Shown here piece by piece: positions 25,311-34,926 of a stretch of DNA of 64,000 bases (position 1 is the first letter of the stretch; the number at the start of each line of letters is the position of its first letter). The notes under the pieces are model-generated. The model did not search any database. It had not been told where the DNA came from and saw only the letters and a list, made by a program, of their open reading frames with translations. A program made the translations under genes and the position numbers. Source of the DNA: Chloroflexota bacterium (GTDB lineage: Bacteria; Chloroflexota; Anaerolineae; Anaerolineales; Villigracilaceae); the NCBI GenBank assembly GCA_016235445.1, contig JACRLB010000028.1, positions 1 to 64,000 on the forward strand. Direction: 5' to 3'.

Positions 25311-26327
25311 ATGTACATTTGTGTATTAGCAAGCACACCAGACGCTGACGATATTCCGTATGACCCATCGGCATACATGAAGGGCTATCGCTGGAAACAG
25401 CACCATGTCGAACCGTCGAATGTCGAAAAACAGATCAAGGCATTAATGGACGAAGGCGTGGATGTCTTTGTCAATTTGTGCGACGGCACACCCGATGACG
25501 CGCTGTCTGGCATTGCCCTTGTTCATGCGCTCGAAAAATATAATGCCGCATTCACCGGCGCAGATTCGAAATTCTTCGACCCCACACGCGATGAAATGAA
25601 AAATGCCGCAAGACGCGTTTCGGTTCCCACGCCCAATTGGATTTTCGTCAATCGCGCAGAGGACGCTGAAAAAGTTGCAAAGCGTTTGAAATTCCCCATG
25701 CTGGTCAAACCGCCGCATGGATATGCCAGCGTCGGCATCCGCCGCAAATCCCGCGTGGAAAACATCGAACAACTTCGCGAACAAATTGCAGTCGATGTCG
25801 AAGAGTTTGGCCGCGCGCTGATCGAAGAATTTATCGAAGGCCGCGAGTTCACCTGCCTCATCGCCGAAGACCCCGATAATATCGACAAGCCCATCACCGT
25901 CAAACCTGTTGAATTCATCTTTCCCCAGGGCGAATCCTTCAAACACTATGAAATGAAATGGGTCGAATACGAAAAGATGTCCGTGACTGCGGTCACTGAC
26001 CCGAAGATCGAAAAAATCCTTCGCGAGCAGACCCTGCGCGTCTTCAACGAACTGGGCGGCAACGGATACGCCCGCTGTGATTACCGCATGGACGCAAACG
26101 GCGACATCTACATGCTGGAGATCAACCCCAACTGCGGCATCTTCTATCCGCCGCACGAACCTGGTTCCGCTGATTTCTCGCTCATGAATGATAAGAATAT
26201 CAATCACAACAAATTCATGAAGCTGATCATCCGCTCGGGCCAGAAACGCCAGACCATCAAAGCCGCCGAAAAGATCATCAAACGCCAACAGCGCAAACGC
26301 CCTGTTGAAGCAATGGCATACACCTGA
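25311..26327 (+). CDS. D-Ala-D-Ala-ligase-like ATP-grasp enzyme
   Basis: 338 residues. An N-terminal domain (1-95) with DVFVNLCDGTPDDALSGIALVHALE resembles the pre-ATP-grasp region of D-Ala-D-Ala ligases. The ATP-grasp domain runs about 100-310, with FPMLVKPPHGYASVGI (nucleotide-binding Lys and Gly loop), ALIEEFIEGREFTCLI and the Mg-binding MLEINPNCG near 270. It should ligate a carboxylate to an amine using ATP. It differs from housekeeping Ddl in length and N-terminus, so the substrate is unknown; peptide or amino-acid-polymer ligation are options. Confidence 0.75.
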   Translation: MYICVLASTPDADDIPYDPSAYMKGYRWKQHHVEPSNVEKQIKALMDEGVDVFVNLCDGTPDDALSGIALVHALEKYNAAFTGADSKFFDPTRDEMKNAARRVSVPTPNWIFVNRAEDAEKVAKRLKFPMLVKPPHGYASVGIRRKSRVENIEQLREQIAVDVEEFGRALIEEFIEGREFTCLIAEDPDNIDKPITVKPVEFIFPQGESFKHYEMKWVEYEKMSVTAVTDPKIEKILREQTLRVFNELGGNGYARCDYRMDANGDIYMLEINPNCGIFYPPHEPGSADFSLMNDKNINHNKFMKLIIRSGQKRQTIKAAEKIIKRQQRKRPVEAMAYT

Positions 26328-26329
26328 TA

Positions 26330-26361
26330 AAAAAATGGACACAGCAATGTGTCCATTTTTT
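26330..26361. terminator. Bidirectional terminator with GCAA tetraloop
   Basis: 14-bp perfect stem AAAAAATGGACACA closed by a GCAA loop. It lies between the convergent ligase and galK genes and overlaps the galK stop codon. Confidence 0.85.
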
Positions 26362-27544
26362 ATCCCAACATGAGACTCGCCCCCTCACTTGCCTTGCAGA
26401 TGTAAACCGCCGCCTCCAACCCCGCCCTTCGCCTGTATGCCGCTGAAACAGCATGGACAAACTCTGCGGCATTCCCCCCCTTCACCAAAGCCACAGCACA
26501 GCCGCCAAAGCCTGCGCCCGTCATGCGCGCGCCGTAGCAACTGCTTTGCTCACGCGCACATTCGACCATGATGTCGAGCGCATCGTTCGTCACTTCGAAA
26601 TCATCGCGCAGGCTGTCATGGCTGGCATTGAACAATTCTCCCAAACTTTTTACATCTTCATTTTTCATTACTTCAACAGCTTCCAGCACCCGCGCATTTT
26701 CTGTGATGATGTGCCTGGCTCGTTTAAGTACAACTTCACTGAACCCTCTTTTCTCTTTCATCTTTTTTCCCGTAAATTCGCCTACATCACGCAATGCCTT
26801 CACTCCAAACCAGCGCGCCGCTTCCTCGCATTGACTGCGCCTTTCGTTGTAGGCTGAATTCACCAGCCCGCGCCTTGTGGATGTATCGAGGATTACGATG
26901 GATACAGTCTTTGGCAGGGGGGCGTGTTGAATTTCCAGCGAGCGGCAATCCAAAAATAAAGCGTGGCCTTCCTTACATGCCGCGCTTGCCATTTGATCCA
27001 TGATGCCGCAGTGGACTCCGACCCATTCGTTCTCGGCTTTTTGCGCGATCTTTGCCATCTTGGGCGCATCCCACTCAAAACCAGAGACGGCGGCGAATGC
27101 GCGGGCAACCGCCAATTCCACTGCGGCAGAGGAGGCTAAGCCCGCTCCACGAGGGACGTTGCCTGTCATCACGGCATCGAATCCGTGTAATTCATAGCCT
27201 GCCTTCATTAAATGATATGCGATCCCTTTGGGATATTCGAGCCAGCCACTGCCTTTCGTGAGGGAATGTAATTCGAAAACAGAATCAGGCGTCGGGTTGT
27301 CCTGAGCGACAGTCGCAGAAGGAGGCGCGGGTTGCATATCCAATGAATGGATATGCACCTGTCCATCATGCCGCGGACGAAGCGCAAGCCAGATGGCGCG
27401 GTCGATGGCGATGGGCAGGACGAAGCCGTCGTTGTAATCGGTGTGTTCGCCAATTAAATTAACCCGCCCCGGCGCGCGGACGATGATTTGAGATTCAGAG
27501 TTAAAATAGGATGTGAATAATTGCTTGAGATGTTGAATGTTCAT
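26360..27544 (-). CDS. galK: Galactokinase
   Basis: 394 residues from ATG 27544; the in-frame extension to 27721 is not expected to be coding. GHMP kinase hallmarks: the galactokinase signature GRVNLIGEHTDYNDGFVLP near the N-terminus, ATP loop PRGAGLASSAAVE, and C-terminal MTGAGFGGCAVAL. It phosphorylates alpha-D-galactose at C1 in the Leloir pathway; galT and galE are not nearby. A TATAAC hexamer ends 7 nt before the ATG with no ribosome-binding site, so the message may be leaderless. Divergent from the gene at 27574. Confidence 0.93.
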   Translation of the reverse strand: MNIQHLKQLFTSYFNSESQIIVRAPGRVNLIGEHTDYNDGFVLPIAIDRAIWLALRPRHDGQVHIHSLDMQPAPPSATVAQDNPTPDSVFELHSLTKGSGWLEYPKGIAYHLMKAGYELHGFDAVMTGNVPRGAGLASSAAVELAVARAFAAVSGFEWDAPKMAKIAQKAENEWVGVHCGIMDQMASAACKEGHALFLDCRSLEIQHAPLPKTVSIVILDTSTRRGLVNSAYNERRSQCEEAARWFGVKALRDVGEFTGKKMKEKRGFSEVVLKRARHIITENARVLEAVEVMKNEDVKSLGELFNASHDSLRDDFEVTNDALDIMVECAREQSSCYGARMTGAGFGGCAVALVKGGNAAEFVHAVSAAYRRRAGLEAAVYICKASEGASLMLG

Positions 27545-27551
27545 AATCGCG

Positions 27552-27557
27552 GTTATA
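27552..27557 (-). promoter_or_regulatory. Putative -10 element for a leaderless galK mRNA
   Basis: TATAAC on the minus strand, 7 nt before the ATG, with no Shine-Dalgarno between. It matches the arrangement seen at 35020, 44640, 46440 and 62198. Confidence 0.45.
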
Positions 27558-27573
27558 CCATAGCAGAGGTAAC

Positions 27574-29130
27574 ATGAACGATCTTGAACTGCTCGAAAAC
27601 TATGAGCCTGTTTTACGCTTTGCGAAGAGCGAGCGATTTTTTCCGATGGCGGTCGAGCCGTATTTGGAAAGGTGCGCACTTTTTCCCAGCGGGCCACATG
27701 GCGTGGCGGAGTTGTTTGCACATTTCCATGAACCGCTTGTTGACAAAATTGGCAGGCTTGGGAGCGGGCAATATTACCTGCGTTTTGTAAACAAGCCTTT
27801 GAATGATTCGGATGCGTGGGTTTGGTGGGGAGGGCTTTCGTTCGTTGGCGTTGTTGCAGGCTGGTTTTTGATGAAGCTCGCGGGTGTGGAACTGGCAGTC
27901 ACTGCTTCGCTGACTGCGGCATTGATCATTTTTATGTTTGCCTCTCCCATTCGTTTGCGTATCATTCCCGCTGTGTTCGCTTCGATTTTTTTTGTTGCGC
28001 TGGGGGTCGCGCCGATCTGGTTTTTCCTTCATCCCAGCGAATATGTGGGTATTGCCGTTGAATATCTTATTCTGTTTCCGATCTATTTGATTCTTTTATT
28101 TTATTTCTCCGTGCGGGTGATGAAATTTATCCTCGAGCGCATCCTGCCTGAAGGGCCTGGCCTCGTCATGGATATGCTTTCGCAGGCGACAGAGAAGATT
28201 GCGCGGGAGGCGTATTTTCAATATGCCGAGATTTTGGGGAAGGAATCCCAGCCGCTGTATTATGGACGGGTCTTGCGTGAAACAGATTCGCAGAACGACC
28301 AATGGACGATTCTGCAATATCATTTTTTCTATGCCTTCAATGACTGGCGGCTGGCGGCGAATGGAATGAATCATCACGAGGGGGATTGGGAGATGGCGGC
28401 GGTTTACCTGAAAAACGATTTGCCGTACGCGCTCCTGCTTTCCCAGCATGGCGCGGGAAATATGGAAAGTTGGGAAACCGTGCTCAAGGCGTTGGACAAA
28501 CAGGGGAATTTGACCACGCATCCCATTGTGTATGTGGCGCTGGGGTCTCATGCGAATTACAGCAAGCCGGATGTGATCCGTTCGCCAAGCATGTACAAGA
28601 CGGGCAGGTTACAGCGCTTCCTTTATTGGATGGATGGCTTGATCCATTACCTGTTTTTATTGGTTAATCCGAATCAGAAGGCGCGCCAGATCGCTTTGAA
28701 GGAGATTCAGGACAGGCATACAAACTTCCTGGCAGAGGATGCCTTTATGTACCTGCGCGATGAAGCCGACCATTATGTCGTCAGCCTGCCGATGGAGATC
28801 GCTTCAGGGGATGGATTTCGTGTGGGGCTTCAGGGAGATCATCTCAAAGAGAGGGTGGTTAAATCGAGCAGTTATCTTAAGCGGGTCATGTCGGACCGAA
28901 AGACGAGCCGCCCAAAAGTTAAAGAGTGGAGGCGGGCGCTATTGAATTCCGAGCTGGGTTGGGTACAATATAAGGGATTGTGGGGAGTAAAGAGTTTTTT
29001 GAACGAGGAATCGGGCCCGCCAGGACCCAAATGGGACAGGCCTGTAAAAGATCAGGCCGATGTGAATCAGCGTGTCCGATGGGGGAAGCCGTTGGATTGG
29101 CTCGCAGAACTGGAAAAGCATAAACATTAA
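27574..29130 (+). CDS. Membrane protein with a Vps62/DUF946-like domain
   Basis: 518 residues. Four or so membrane helices at about 85-185, followed by a cytoplasmic or surface region. Residues about 260-345 contain NHHEGDWEM, LLLSQHGAGN and HPIVYVALGSHANYS, a pattern typical of Vps62/DUF946-like proteins. Two conserved His and an acidic pair could bind a metal. No enzymatic role is established. AGAGG lies 4 nt before ATG 27574. It probably forms an operon with the next gene, 23 bp away. Confidence 0.6.
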   Translation: MNDLELLENYEPVLRFAKSERFFPMAVEPYLERCALFPSGPHGVAELFAHFHEPLVDKIGRLGSGQYYLRFVNKPLNDSDAWVWWGGLSFVGVVAGWFLMKLAGVELAVTASLTAALIIFMFASPIRLRIIPAVFASIFFVALGVAPIWFFLHPSEYVGIAVEYLILFPIYLILLFYFSVRVMKFILERILPEGPGLVMDMLSQATEKIAREAYFQYAEILGKESQPLYYGRVLRETDSQNDQWTILQYHFFYAFNDWRLAANGMNHHEGDWEMAAVYLKNDLPYALLLSQHGAGNMESWETVLKALDKQGNLTTHPIVYVALGSHANYSKPDVIRSPSMYKTGRLQRFLYWMDGLIHYLFLLVNPNQKARQIALKEIQDRHTNFLAEDAFMYLRDEADHYVVSLPMEIASGDGFRVGLQGDHLKERVVKSSSYLKRVMSDRKTSRPKVKEWRRALLNSELGWVQYKGLWGVKSFLNEESGPPGPKWDRPVKDQADVNQRVRWGKPLDWLAELEKHKH

Positions 29131-29153
29131 TGACTTAACAAGGAGAAGCCCGT

Positions 29154-30074
29154 ATGTCCATTCCACAGGTTCTTGAAGTTGCCATAGGTTTGATATTTGT
29201 TTATTATGTTTTGGGTTCGATTGTTTCCATGATCACGCAATGGATCAATGAAGCGCTGGAAACGCGCGGCAAGGCGCTGGAGCGGTATTTGGTCAAAATC
29301 GTTGGGGATGCAAAGATCGAAGACCTGGTGAAACTGCCGCAATTGCAGGCCCTGCGCCCCATTCGATACAAGAGTTTCCTGAGCGTGTTTGGAGCCGCCA
29401 CGGAACCAAAGAAGATCGAGAAGATTCCCGTTGCCACCCTTGTGGATGCATATTTTGATCTCGTGGGGCTGACTTCGAATAAGGAAGTGAATTTACACCA
29501 GCTCGCCGAGTTGGTTGATAATTTGCCCGATTCAGAAGGCAAGCAGGCATTTATTCAGTGGATTCAGCAGGGTGTGACCAGCGTCGAAGATTTGCGGAAG
29601 CGCACCACCGCCTATTTCAGCGGCATGATGGAGCAGGCCGCGGCCACCTTCCGCGCGAATGCCCGCAGTTTCGTGATTATTCTTTCCGCCGCTGTCACGA
29701 TTCTGTTTGGCACAGACAGCATTCAACTTGCCAAAACCTTATGGAGCAACGCAGAATTGCGCACGCTGGCCGCCGCCAAAGCGGAAATGGTTGTGGCGCA
29801 GGAAGGCGCAGACGCCAGCATCGATGATTTGATAAAGGACTTGGGCGATCTCACCATCAAGATCGGCTGGTGGCAGACGGAGCGTCCTGCGGATGGCGCG
29901 GACGTAATGACCTGGGTTACCTTTGTGCTCTTGAAGGCGCTCGGACTCGGCATCACGACTGCGGCTGTATCACAAGGCTCATCCTTCTGGTATGACTTGT
30001 TGAAGAAGATCGTTTCTCCAACGAAGGCAGTTGGCGGCGGGGGCGGCAGTGCGGATGGTGAAGCAAAGGGATAG
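29154..30074 (+). CDS. Membrane protein of unknown function
   Basis: 306 residues. An N-terminal helix (about 8-28), a central hydrophobic helix (about 170-190) and another near 250-270, with a Gly-rich tail. The C-terminal motif SQGSSFWYDLLKKIVSP recurs in uncharacterised bacterial membrane proteins. AAGGAG precedes the start. It follows the Vps62-like gene in the same unit; a shared role in the envelope is a guess. Confidence 0.5.
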   Translation: MSIPQVLEVAIGLIFVYYVLGSIVSMITQWINEALETRGKALERYLVKIVGDAKIEDLVKLPQLQALRPIRYKSFLSVFGAATEPKKIEKIPVATLVDAYFDLVGLTSNKEVNLHQLAELVDNLPDSEGKQAFIQWIQQGVTSVEDLRKRTTAYFSGMMEQAAATFRANARSFVIILSAAVTILFGTDSIQLAKTLWSNAELRTLAAAKAEMVVAQEGADASIDDLIKDLGDLTIKIGWWQTERPADGADVMTWVTFVLLKALGLGITTAAVSQGSSFWYDLLKKIVSPTKAVGGGGGSADGEAKG

Positions 30075-30085
30075 TTAAATGATAA

Positions 30086-30133
30086 ACCTCCGAGTTCTTT
30101 GCAAAGCACCCTGTGGGTTAAGAACTCGGAGGT
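30086..30133 (+). terminator. Hairpin terminator
   Basis: 14-bp perfect stem ACCTCCGAGTTCTT with a 20-nt loop, followed by CTTTCT, 12 bp after the stop at 30074. Confidence 0.6.
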
Positions 30134-30146
30134 CTTTCTAATTTTA

Positions 30147-30321
30147 AGATGGTACGCGATATTCCGTAGGGGCAACCCATTCAGGCATTCCAAGAGACTT
30201 ATCCTCAAAGAGAGGGTTGCCCAGTGCGGGAAAGCGCCGTGGGAACATAGCGACCCGCCTTTTGCGCCATCAAGTTTTCAAGAATGTGGATGGGTCGGCC
30301 CCTTCTGCGTAATTTGACAAT
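30147..30321. mobile_element. MITE-like element, third long copy
   Basis: Contains GGTACGCGATATTCCGTAGG, GAGAGGGTTGCCC, GCGACCCGCC, TTTTCAAGAATGTGGATGGG and TTCTGCGTAATTTGACAATG. It is related to 14781-14983 and 20018-20185. Confidence 0.6.
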
Positions 30322-30329
30322 GTCACATT

Positions 30330-32741
30330 TCAAAACCTTTTACCACAAAGTCCACAAAGGGTCACAACACTTGCGCCGCACTGCGTTCCCTGGCACCGCC
30401 CGCCAGGGCAGGTGTGTTGCAGTGCAGGTGAGGAGAGCAAAATGCTAAACCCATCCTTCGGCGGCGCGGTGGGGCCGTAATCCAGCACCTGACGCATTTG
30501 CGTGGCGCCCTCCGGCGGACCGACGATCTTTTTATCCTCCATCGTATCCACGATGCGGGAGGCGCGGGTGTAGCCGATGCGTAACCTGCGTTGCAACATG
30601 GAGACGGAAGCGCGTCCCTCTTTGCGGACGATTGCCACTGCTTCGTCGAACAGGGGATCACCCTCCACTTTTTGTGCCTGCTCCCACAATGGAGCCTGCT
30701 TGAGCGGCACATTCTCGGGGACAGAATCTGCGGGCATACCAGAGACAGCGTAGGAACTGCCCCCGCCCGCCTGCGTGCGCCAGTATTCCGTCAGGTTTTG
30801 AATTTCATGGTCTGAAACGAACACGCCTTGCAAACGCGCCGCCGCGGGAGCATCCGGTGATTGGTAGAGCATATCACCGCGCCCCAGCAATCTCTCTGCG
30901 CCGGGCTGGTCGAGGATGACGCGGCTGTCGGTATTGGACGCAACCGCAAAAGCAATGCGCGCCGGGAAGTTGGCTTTGATGAGACCCGTCACCACATCCA
31001 CGGAGGGACGCTGGGTGGCGAGTACCATGTGAATGCCAGTGGCACGCGCCAACTGCGCCAAACGTGTAATTGTCTTTTCCGTTTCGTCGGGGGCGATCAT
31101 CATCAAGTCTGCCAGTTCGTCGATGACGATGACCAGGTAGGGCAGTTTTTTCTGTCCCTGCAATTTCATCTTGGCATTGTAATCGGTGATGTTGCGCGAA
31201 CCGACCTGCGCGAACATGTGATAGCGCTTGTCCATTTCGCGGGTCATCCATTGCAATGCGCCGATGACTCTGTCCATTTCGACGACCACGGGGCCAAGCA
31301 AATGCGGAATGCCGTTGTAGCCGGTCAACTCCACGCGCTTGGGGTCGACGAGCACGAGGCGCAGATCATCGGGGGTGTTGTAGAGCAGCATACAGGTCAG
31401 GATGGAATTGACGCAGACCGATTTACCAGAACCCGTTGTACCGGCAATCAACAGATGCGGCATACCTTCCAAACTGGCAATGATGGGCAGGCCGGCCACA
31501 TCCCGCCCCAGGCCGAAGTTGAGCGGCTTTTTATTATTTTTATAAATTTCACTTTCCAAAATATCTCGCAACGCCACCATCGCCATTTCTTCATTCGGCA
31601 CTTCGATGCCGACGTAGCTATGGCCGGGCACCGGCGCCTGAATGCGGATGCGCGGCGCGGCCAATGCGAGCGCGAGATCATCGGAAAGGGATGCAATTTT
31701 GCTAACGCGGACTTTTGTGCGAACGCCGCCTCGGGACTCAAGAAAGAGCGGCTCCACTCCGAATTGCGTGATCGACGGCCCGCGGCTGATCGCAACTACC
31801 TGCGCTGGCGCGCCAAAGGAGGCGAGCGTCTCTTCGATTAATCGCGCGCGCTGTTGGATGAAGTCTTCATTGATGGAGGGGGCGTTGCCTGAGTCAAGAA
31901 TGTCGCTGACGTTGGGCAATGTCCAATGGATGACGGTTGCGCCGCTGGTGGTGCGGATGGGTTGAACAGGGACTTCGGTCGTTGTCACCTGCGGCATGGC
32001 AGAGGAATCTATCGGGGTGAAGCCCTCTGTCGAAGCAGAAGCAGGATTCAGCGAAGGAGGAGGCGCGATGGGTTTGTTCAGCAGTTGTCGCAGTTTTAAA
32101 GTCAACGGTGCGAGCCAAAAGAATAAATCCGAGACGGGTTTATCGAGCAGGACGGCGATGCCGAGGATGAGCCAGGCGAGCAGTGCAATGAACGCGCCTC
32201 CGCCGCCAAGTGTGGCCCAAAGGATGCGTTGGAAAAGCCCGCCAAAGTAGCCGCCGCCCGCGCCTGTGAGGGCTACGGCTTCGGCGGTTTCAGCGGTGGC
32301 GACGAGGGAATGTAAAACGGTGAGCAACCAGAAAAATAGAATCACACTGCCGATTGCGCGTTCGATGGATAGCGGGGGGATGCGTTCGATCTTGCGGAAG
32401 ACGAGCCAGAGGCCGAAGACCAGCAGGCCGAGCGGAAGGATGAATACGCCCCAGCCGAAAATTTGCGAAAGAAAAAAAATTGCGCCGCCGACGATGGCGG
32501 AACGGTTGGCAGAGATCAGCCCCAAAATAATGATGATGCCGATGAACGCGAGAGCGATGCCGACCACATCGAGCTTGCGTTCATCGGAGAGTTTTTCCCA
32601 CCAGGAAGGTTCACGTGAAGGCGGGGGGGCGGGGTGCGGCGCATGTTTCGTACGCGGCGCTTCTCCTTTTTTGGGGGGAAGGGTTTTGCCCGCAGGTTTT
32701 GTATTTTTCTTGGGAGGGGTGGAGGGTTTAAGGAGGGGCAT
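30330..32741 (-). CDS. ftsK: FtsK/SpoIIIE DNA translocase
   Basis: 803 residues. A Pro/Lys-rich N-terminus, four membrane helices (about 55-210), a linker, an alpha domain, and the RecA-like motor with Walker A AGTTGSGKS (about 430) and Walker B LVIVIDELADL. The C-terminal winged-helix gamma domain has GRASVSMLQRRLRIGYTRA and IVGPPEGATQMRQVL. It pumps chromosomal DNA through the division septum. After the gamma domain the frame runs through repeat DNA (about 30340-30430), giving a Cys-rich tail of about 35 residues that is not part of the family. No clear ribosome-binding site precedes the ATG. Confidence 0.9.
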   Translation of the reverse strand: MPLLKPSTPPKKNTKPAGKTLPPKKGEAPRTKHAPHPAPPPSREPSWWEKLSDERKLDVVGIALAFIGIIIILGLISANRSAIVGGAIFFLSQIFGWGVFILPLGLLVFGLWLVFRKIERIPPLSIERAIGSVILFFWLLTVLHSLVATAETAEAVALTGAGGGYFGGLFQRILWATLGGGGAFIALLAWLILGIAVLLDKPVSDLFFWLAPLTLKLRQLLNKPIAPPPSLNPASASTEGFTPIDSSAMPQVTTTEVPVQPIRTTSGATVIHWTLPNVSDILDSGNAPSINEDFIQQRARLIEETLASFGAPAQVVAISRGPSITQFGVEPLFLESRGGVRTKVRVSKIASLSDDLALALAAPRIRIQAPVPGHSYVGIEVPNEEMAMVALRDILESEIYKNNKKPLNFGLGRDVAGLPIIASLEGMPHLLIAGTTGSGKSVCVNSILTCMLLYNTPDDLRLVLVDPKRVELTGYNGIPHLLGPVVVEMDRVIGALQWMTREMDKRYHMFAQVGSRNITDYNAKMKLQGQKKLPYLVIVIDELADLMMIAPDETEKTITRLAQLARATGIHMVLATQRPSVDVVTGLIKANFPARIAFAVASNTDSRVILDQPGAERLLGRGDMLYQSPDAPAAARLQGVFVSDHEIQNLTEYWRTQAGGGSSYAVSGMPADSVPENVPLKQAPLWEQAQKVEGDPLFDEAVAIVRKEGRASVSMLQRRLRIGYTRASRIVDTMEDKKIVGPPEGATQMRQVLDYGPTAPPKDGFSILLSSPALQHTCPGGRCQGTQCGASVVTLCGLCGKRF

Positions 32742-32744
32742 TAC

Positions 32745-32860
32745 GATTTACGATTGGAGATTGGAGATTGGTTTTGCAATTTACATGTTTACTTGTCTAC
32801 GTGTTTACGTGTTTACATGTTTCCTTGTTTTCTTGTCTACTTTTTCAAAAAAGATTATAG
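32745..32860. repeat. Simple-sequence-like tract upstream of ftsK
   Basis: Tandem GATTGGA units (GATTGGAGATTGGAGATTGG), then several near-repeats of TGTTTAC and TTGTCTACGTG. Related low-complexity tracts occur at 2305-2332, 36655-36690, 41690-41730 and 41986-42040. Confidence 0.5.
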
Positions 32861-32964
32861 CACAAATGGTCTGTTTTCTTTGAGGTACAATTGCAGGGCT
32901 TTTGATTTATAAAATATTTCCGCAGAATTCCTTCTGTGCGATCATTCAATGCAAGGACTCAACT

Positions 32965-33885
32965 TTGTTCGAAATTCTTTTTCTTGGCACATCTGCATCC
33001 GCGCCATCGGCGAACCGCGGACTTTCGGGGCAAATCGTTTCTCATAATGAGTATCGCTTTCTGATCGATTGCGGCGAAGGCACGCAAAGACAAATCCTTC
33101 AATCGGGTATCGGCTTTAAACGCCTGACGCGAATTCTATTAACGCACGGGCATCTCGATCATATCCTTGGGCTGGGCGGTTTGCTTTCCACTCTCCTGCG
33201 CTGGGAATCGATTGACGAGCTTAATATCTTCGGCGGGCGCAGTACGCTCGAACGCGTGCGCACCCTTCTTTATGATGTTGTCCTGCGCGGCAACCAGCCC
33301 CCCATGCCTTTGAAATTAATCGAAATCAAGCCCGGTATTATTTTTGAGGCGGATGATTTCACGGTGACAGCCTTCTCCGTGACGCACAAGGGACCGGATT
33401 GCCTGGGATATATCTTCGAGGAAAAAGCGCGGCGTCCATTTTTGGCAAACAAGGCGGATGAACTCGGGGTCCCGTTCGGGCCCGAACGCCGTGACCTCGT
33501 TGCCGGCAAAGAGATTACCCTGCCCGACGGCAAACGCATCACTCCGGACGATGTGCTGGGTGACTGGGAAAAGGGCAGTAAACTCGTCGTTGTGGGGGAT
33601 GCCGGTCGGACGGATAACCTGCTCGAGGTCTGCAAGGATGCGGATGCTTTGGTGATCGAGTCCACCTATTTGGATGAAGAAGCGGATATGGCGAAACAGT
33701 TCTCCCATCTCACGGCGCGCATGGGCACGGAACTTGCCAAAAAAGCGGGGGTTAAAAAATTAATTCTTACGCATATTTCGCGCCGCTATCGCGGAAAGGA
33801 TGTGCTTGCAGAAGCGCAGTCCGTTTTTCCGAATACGGTGGTGGCCCGCGATTTTGATACTTTTCAGATCAAGAGAGAAATTTAA
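32965..33885 (+). CDS. rnz: Ribonuclease Z (tRNA 3' processing endonuclease)
   Basis: 306 residues from TTG 32965, chosen because AAGGA lies 6 nt upstream and the family N-terminus (EILFLGTSAS) starts there; the ATG at 32902 would add 21 foreign residues. A metallo-beta-lactamase fold with zinc motif HGHLDH (61-66), GDAGRTDN and LTHISRRY near the C-terminus. It removes the 3' trailer of tRNA precursors. It is 3 bp upstream of pfkA, forming an operon. Confidence 0.9.
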   Translation: MFEILFLGTSASAPSANRGLSGQIVSHNEYRFLIDCGEGTQRQILQSGIGFKRLTRILLTHGHLDHILGLGGLLSTLLRWESIDELNIFGGRSTLERVRTLLYDVVLRGNQPPMPLKLIEIKPGIIFEADDFTVTAFSVTHKGPDCLGYIFEEKARRPFLANKADELGVPFGPERRDLVAGKEITLPDGKRITPDDVLGDWEKGSKLVVVGDAGRTDNLLEVCKDADALVIESTYLDEEADMAKQFSHLTARMGTELAKKAGVKKLILTHISRRYRGKDVLAEAQSVFPNTVVARDFDTFQIKREI

Positions 33886-33888
33886 AAA

Positions 33889-34863
33889 ATGGCAGAGAAA
33901 TTTACGATAGGGGTGCTTACTTCCGGGGGCGATGCGCCCGGCATGAATGCCGCGATCCGCGCCGTGGTGCGGACTGCGCTGGCGAACAACATGGATGTGA
34001 TCGGTGTGATGCACGGATATGAGGGACTGGTGAATGGCGAGTTCCGCGCGATGGGCGCGCGGGATGTGGGCGGTATTTTACAGCGCGGCGGCACCGTGCT
34101 GTTGACGAGCCGAAGCAAACGCTTTATGGAGCCTGCCGGTCAACGGGATGCCATCCGCAGGATGAATGAGGCGGGCATGGATGCGTTGATCGTCATCGGC
34201 GGCGAAGGCTCGATGAACGGCGCGTATGCGCTTTCACAACAAGGCATCAAAGTAATTGGCATTCCCGGCAGTATCGACAACGATATCTGGGGCACAAACA
34301 TTGCCGTTGGCACAGACACGGCCATGAACACCATCATGGAAGCGGTGGATAAATTGCGCGATACCGCATCCTCCCACCAGCGCGCGTTCCTCATCGAAAC
34401 CATGGGACGCAACAGCGGCTACCTGGCGGTGATGGCGGCCATCGTCTGCGGCGCGGAGGTGGCGTTGATTCCTGAAATGCCGATCACTGCGGATGAAGTT
34501 GCCGCGACGGTGGAGGAAGCCTACAAACGCGGCAAGACCCACGCCATCATCATCAACGCGGAGGGTTCGGGCATCGGCACCATGGAACTGGCACAGCGGA
34601 TCGACGATCTCGATGTTGGCTTCAAAACGCGCATGACCATTTTGGGTCACATCCAGCGCGGCGGTTCGCCGACTGCGTACGACCGCCTGCTGGCTTCCCG
34701 CATGGGAGTCAAAGCCGTGGAGGCATTGGCGGAGGGTAAACATGGCGTGATGACCGGACTCAAAAGCAAGGGCATTGATTTCATTCCCCTGGCGGATGTG
34801 ATTGGCAACAAGCGCAAGGTCAACATGGAATACCTCCACATGGCGAAGGTGCTGGCGAGATAG
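33889..34863 (+). CDS. pfkA: 6-phosphofructokinase
   Basis: 324 residues. GVLTSGGDAPGMN at 8-20, PGSIDND with the catalytic Asp, MGRNSGYLA, and GHIQRGGSPTAYDR. The nucleotide loop reads GGEGS (104-108) where ATP-dependent enzymes normally have GGDGS and PPi-dependent ones GGDDS; Glu106 still carries a carboxylate, so ATP use is expected but the change deserves a look. It converts fructose 6-phosphate to fructose 1,6-bisphosphate in glycolysis. Coupled to rnz; terminator follows. Confidence 0.93.
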   Translation: MAEKFTIGVLTSGGDAPGMNAAIRAVVRTALANNMDVIGVMHGYEGLVNGEFRAMGARDVGGILQRGGTVLLTSRSKRFMEPAGQRDAIRRMNEAGMDALIVIGGEGSMNGAYALSQQGIKVIGIPGSIDNDIWGTNIAVGTDTAMNTIMEAVDKLRDTASSHQRAFLIETMGRNSGYLAVMAAIVCGAEVALIPEMPITADEVAATVEEAYKRGKTHAIIINAEGSGIGTMELAQRIDDLDVGFKTRMTILGHIQRGGSPTAYDRLLASRMGVKAVEALAEGKHGVMTGLKSKGIDFIPLADVIGNKRKVNMEYLHMAKVLAR

Positions 34864-34896
34864 CTGTTGGCGTTTGTCTGGCAGTTAGTGATTTTG

Positions 34897-34926
34897 AAAC
34901 TCCCGATTTCGGTCGGGAGTTTTTTT
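34897..34926 (+). terminator. Rho-independent terminator after pfkA
   Basis: 10-bp stem AAACTCCCGA/TCGGGAGTTT with a 6-nt loop and a run of T. Confidence 0.9.

Noticed and set aside
27545..27721. 59-residue N-terminal extension of galactokinase
   Set aside because: It overlaps the divergent gene and its promoter, and galactokinases begin near MNIQHLKQLF.
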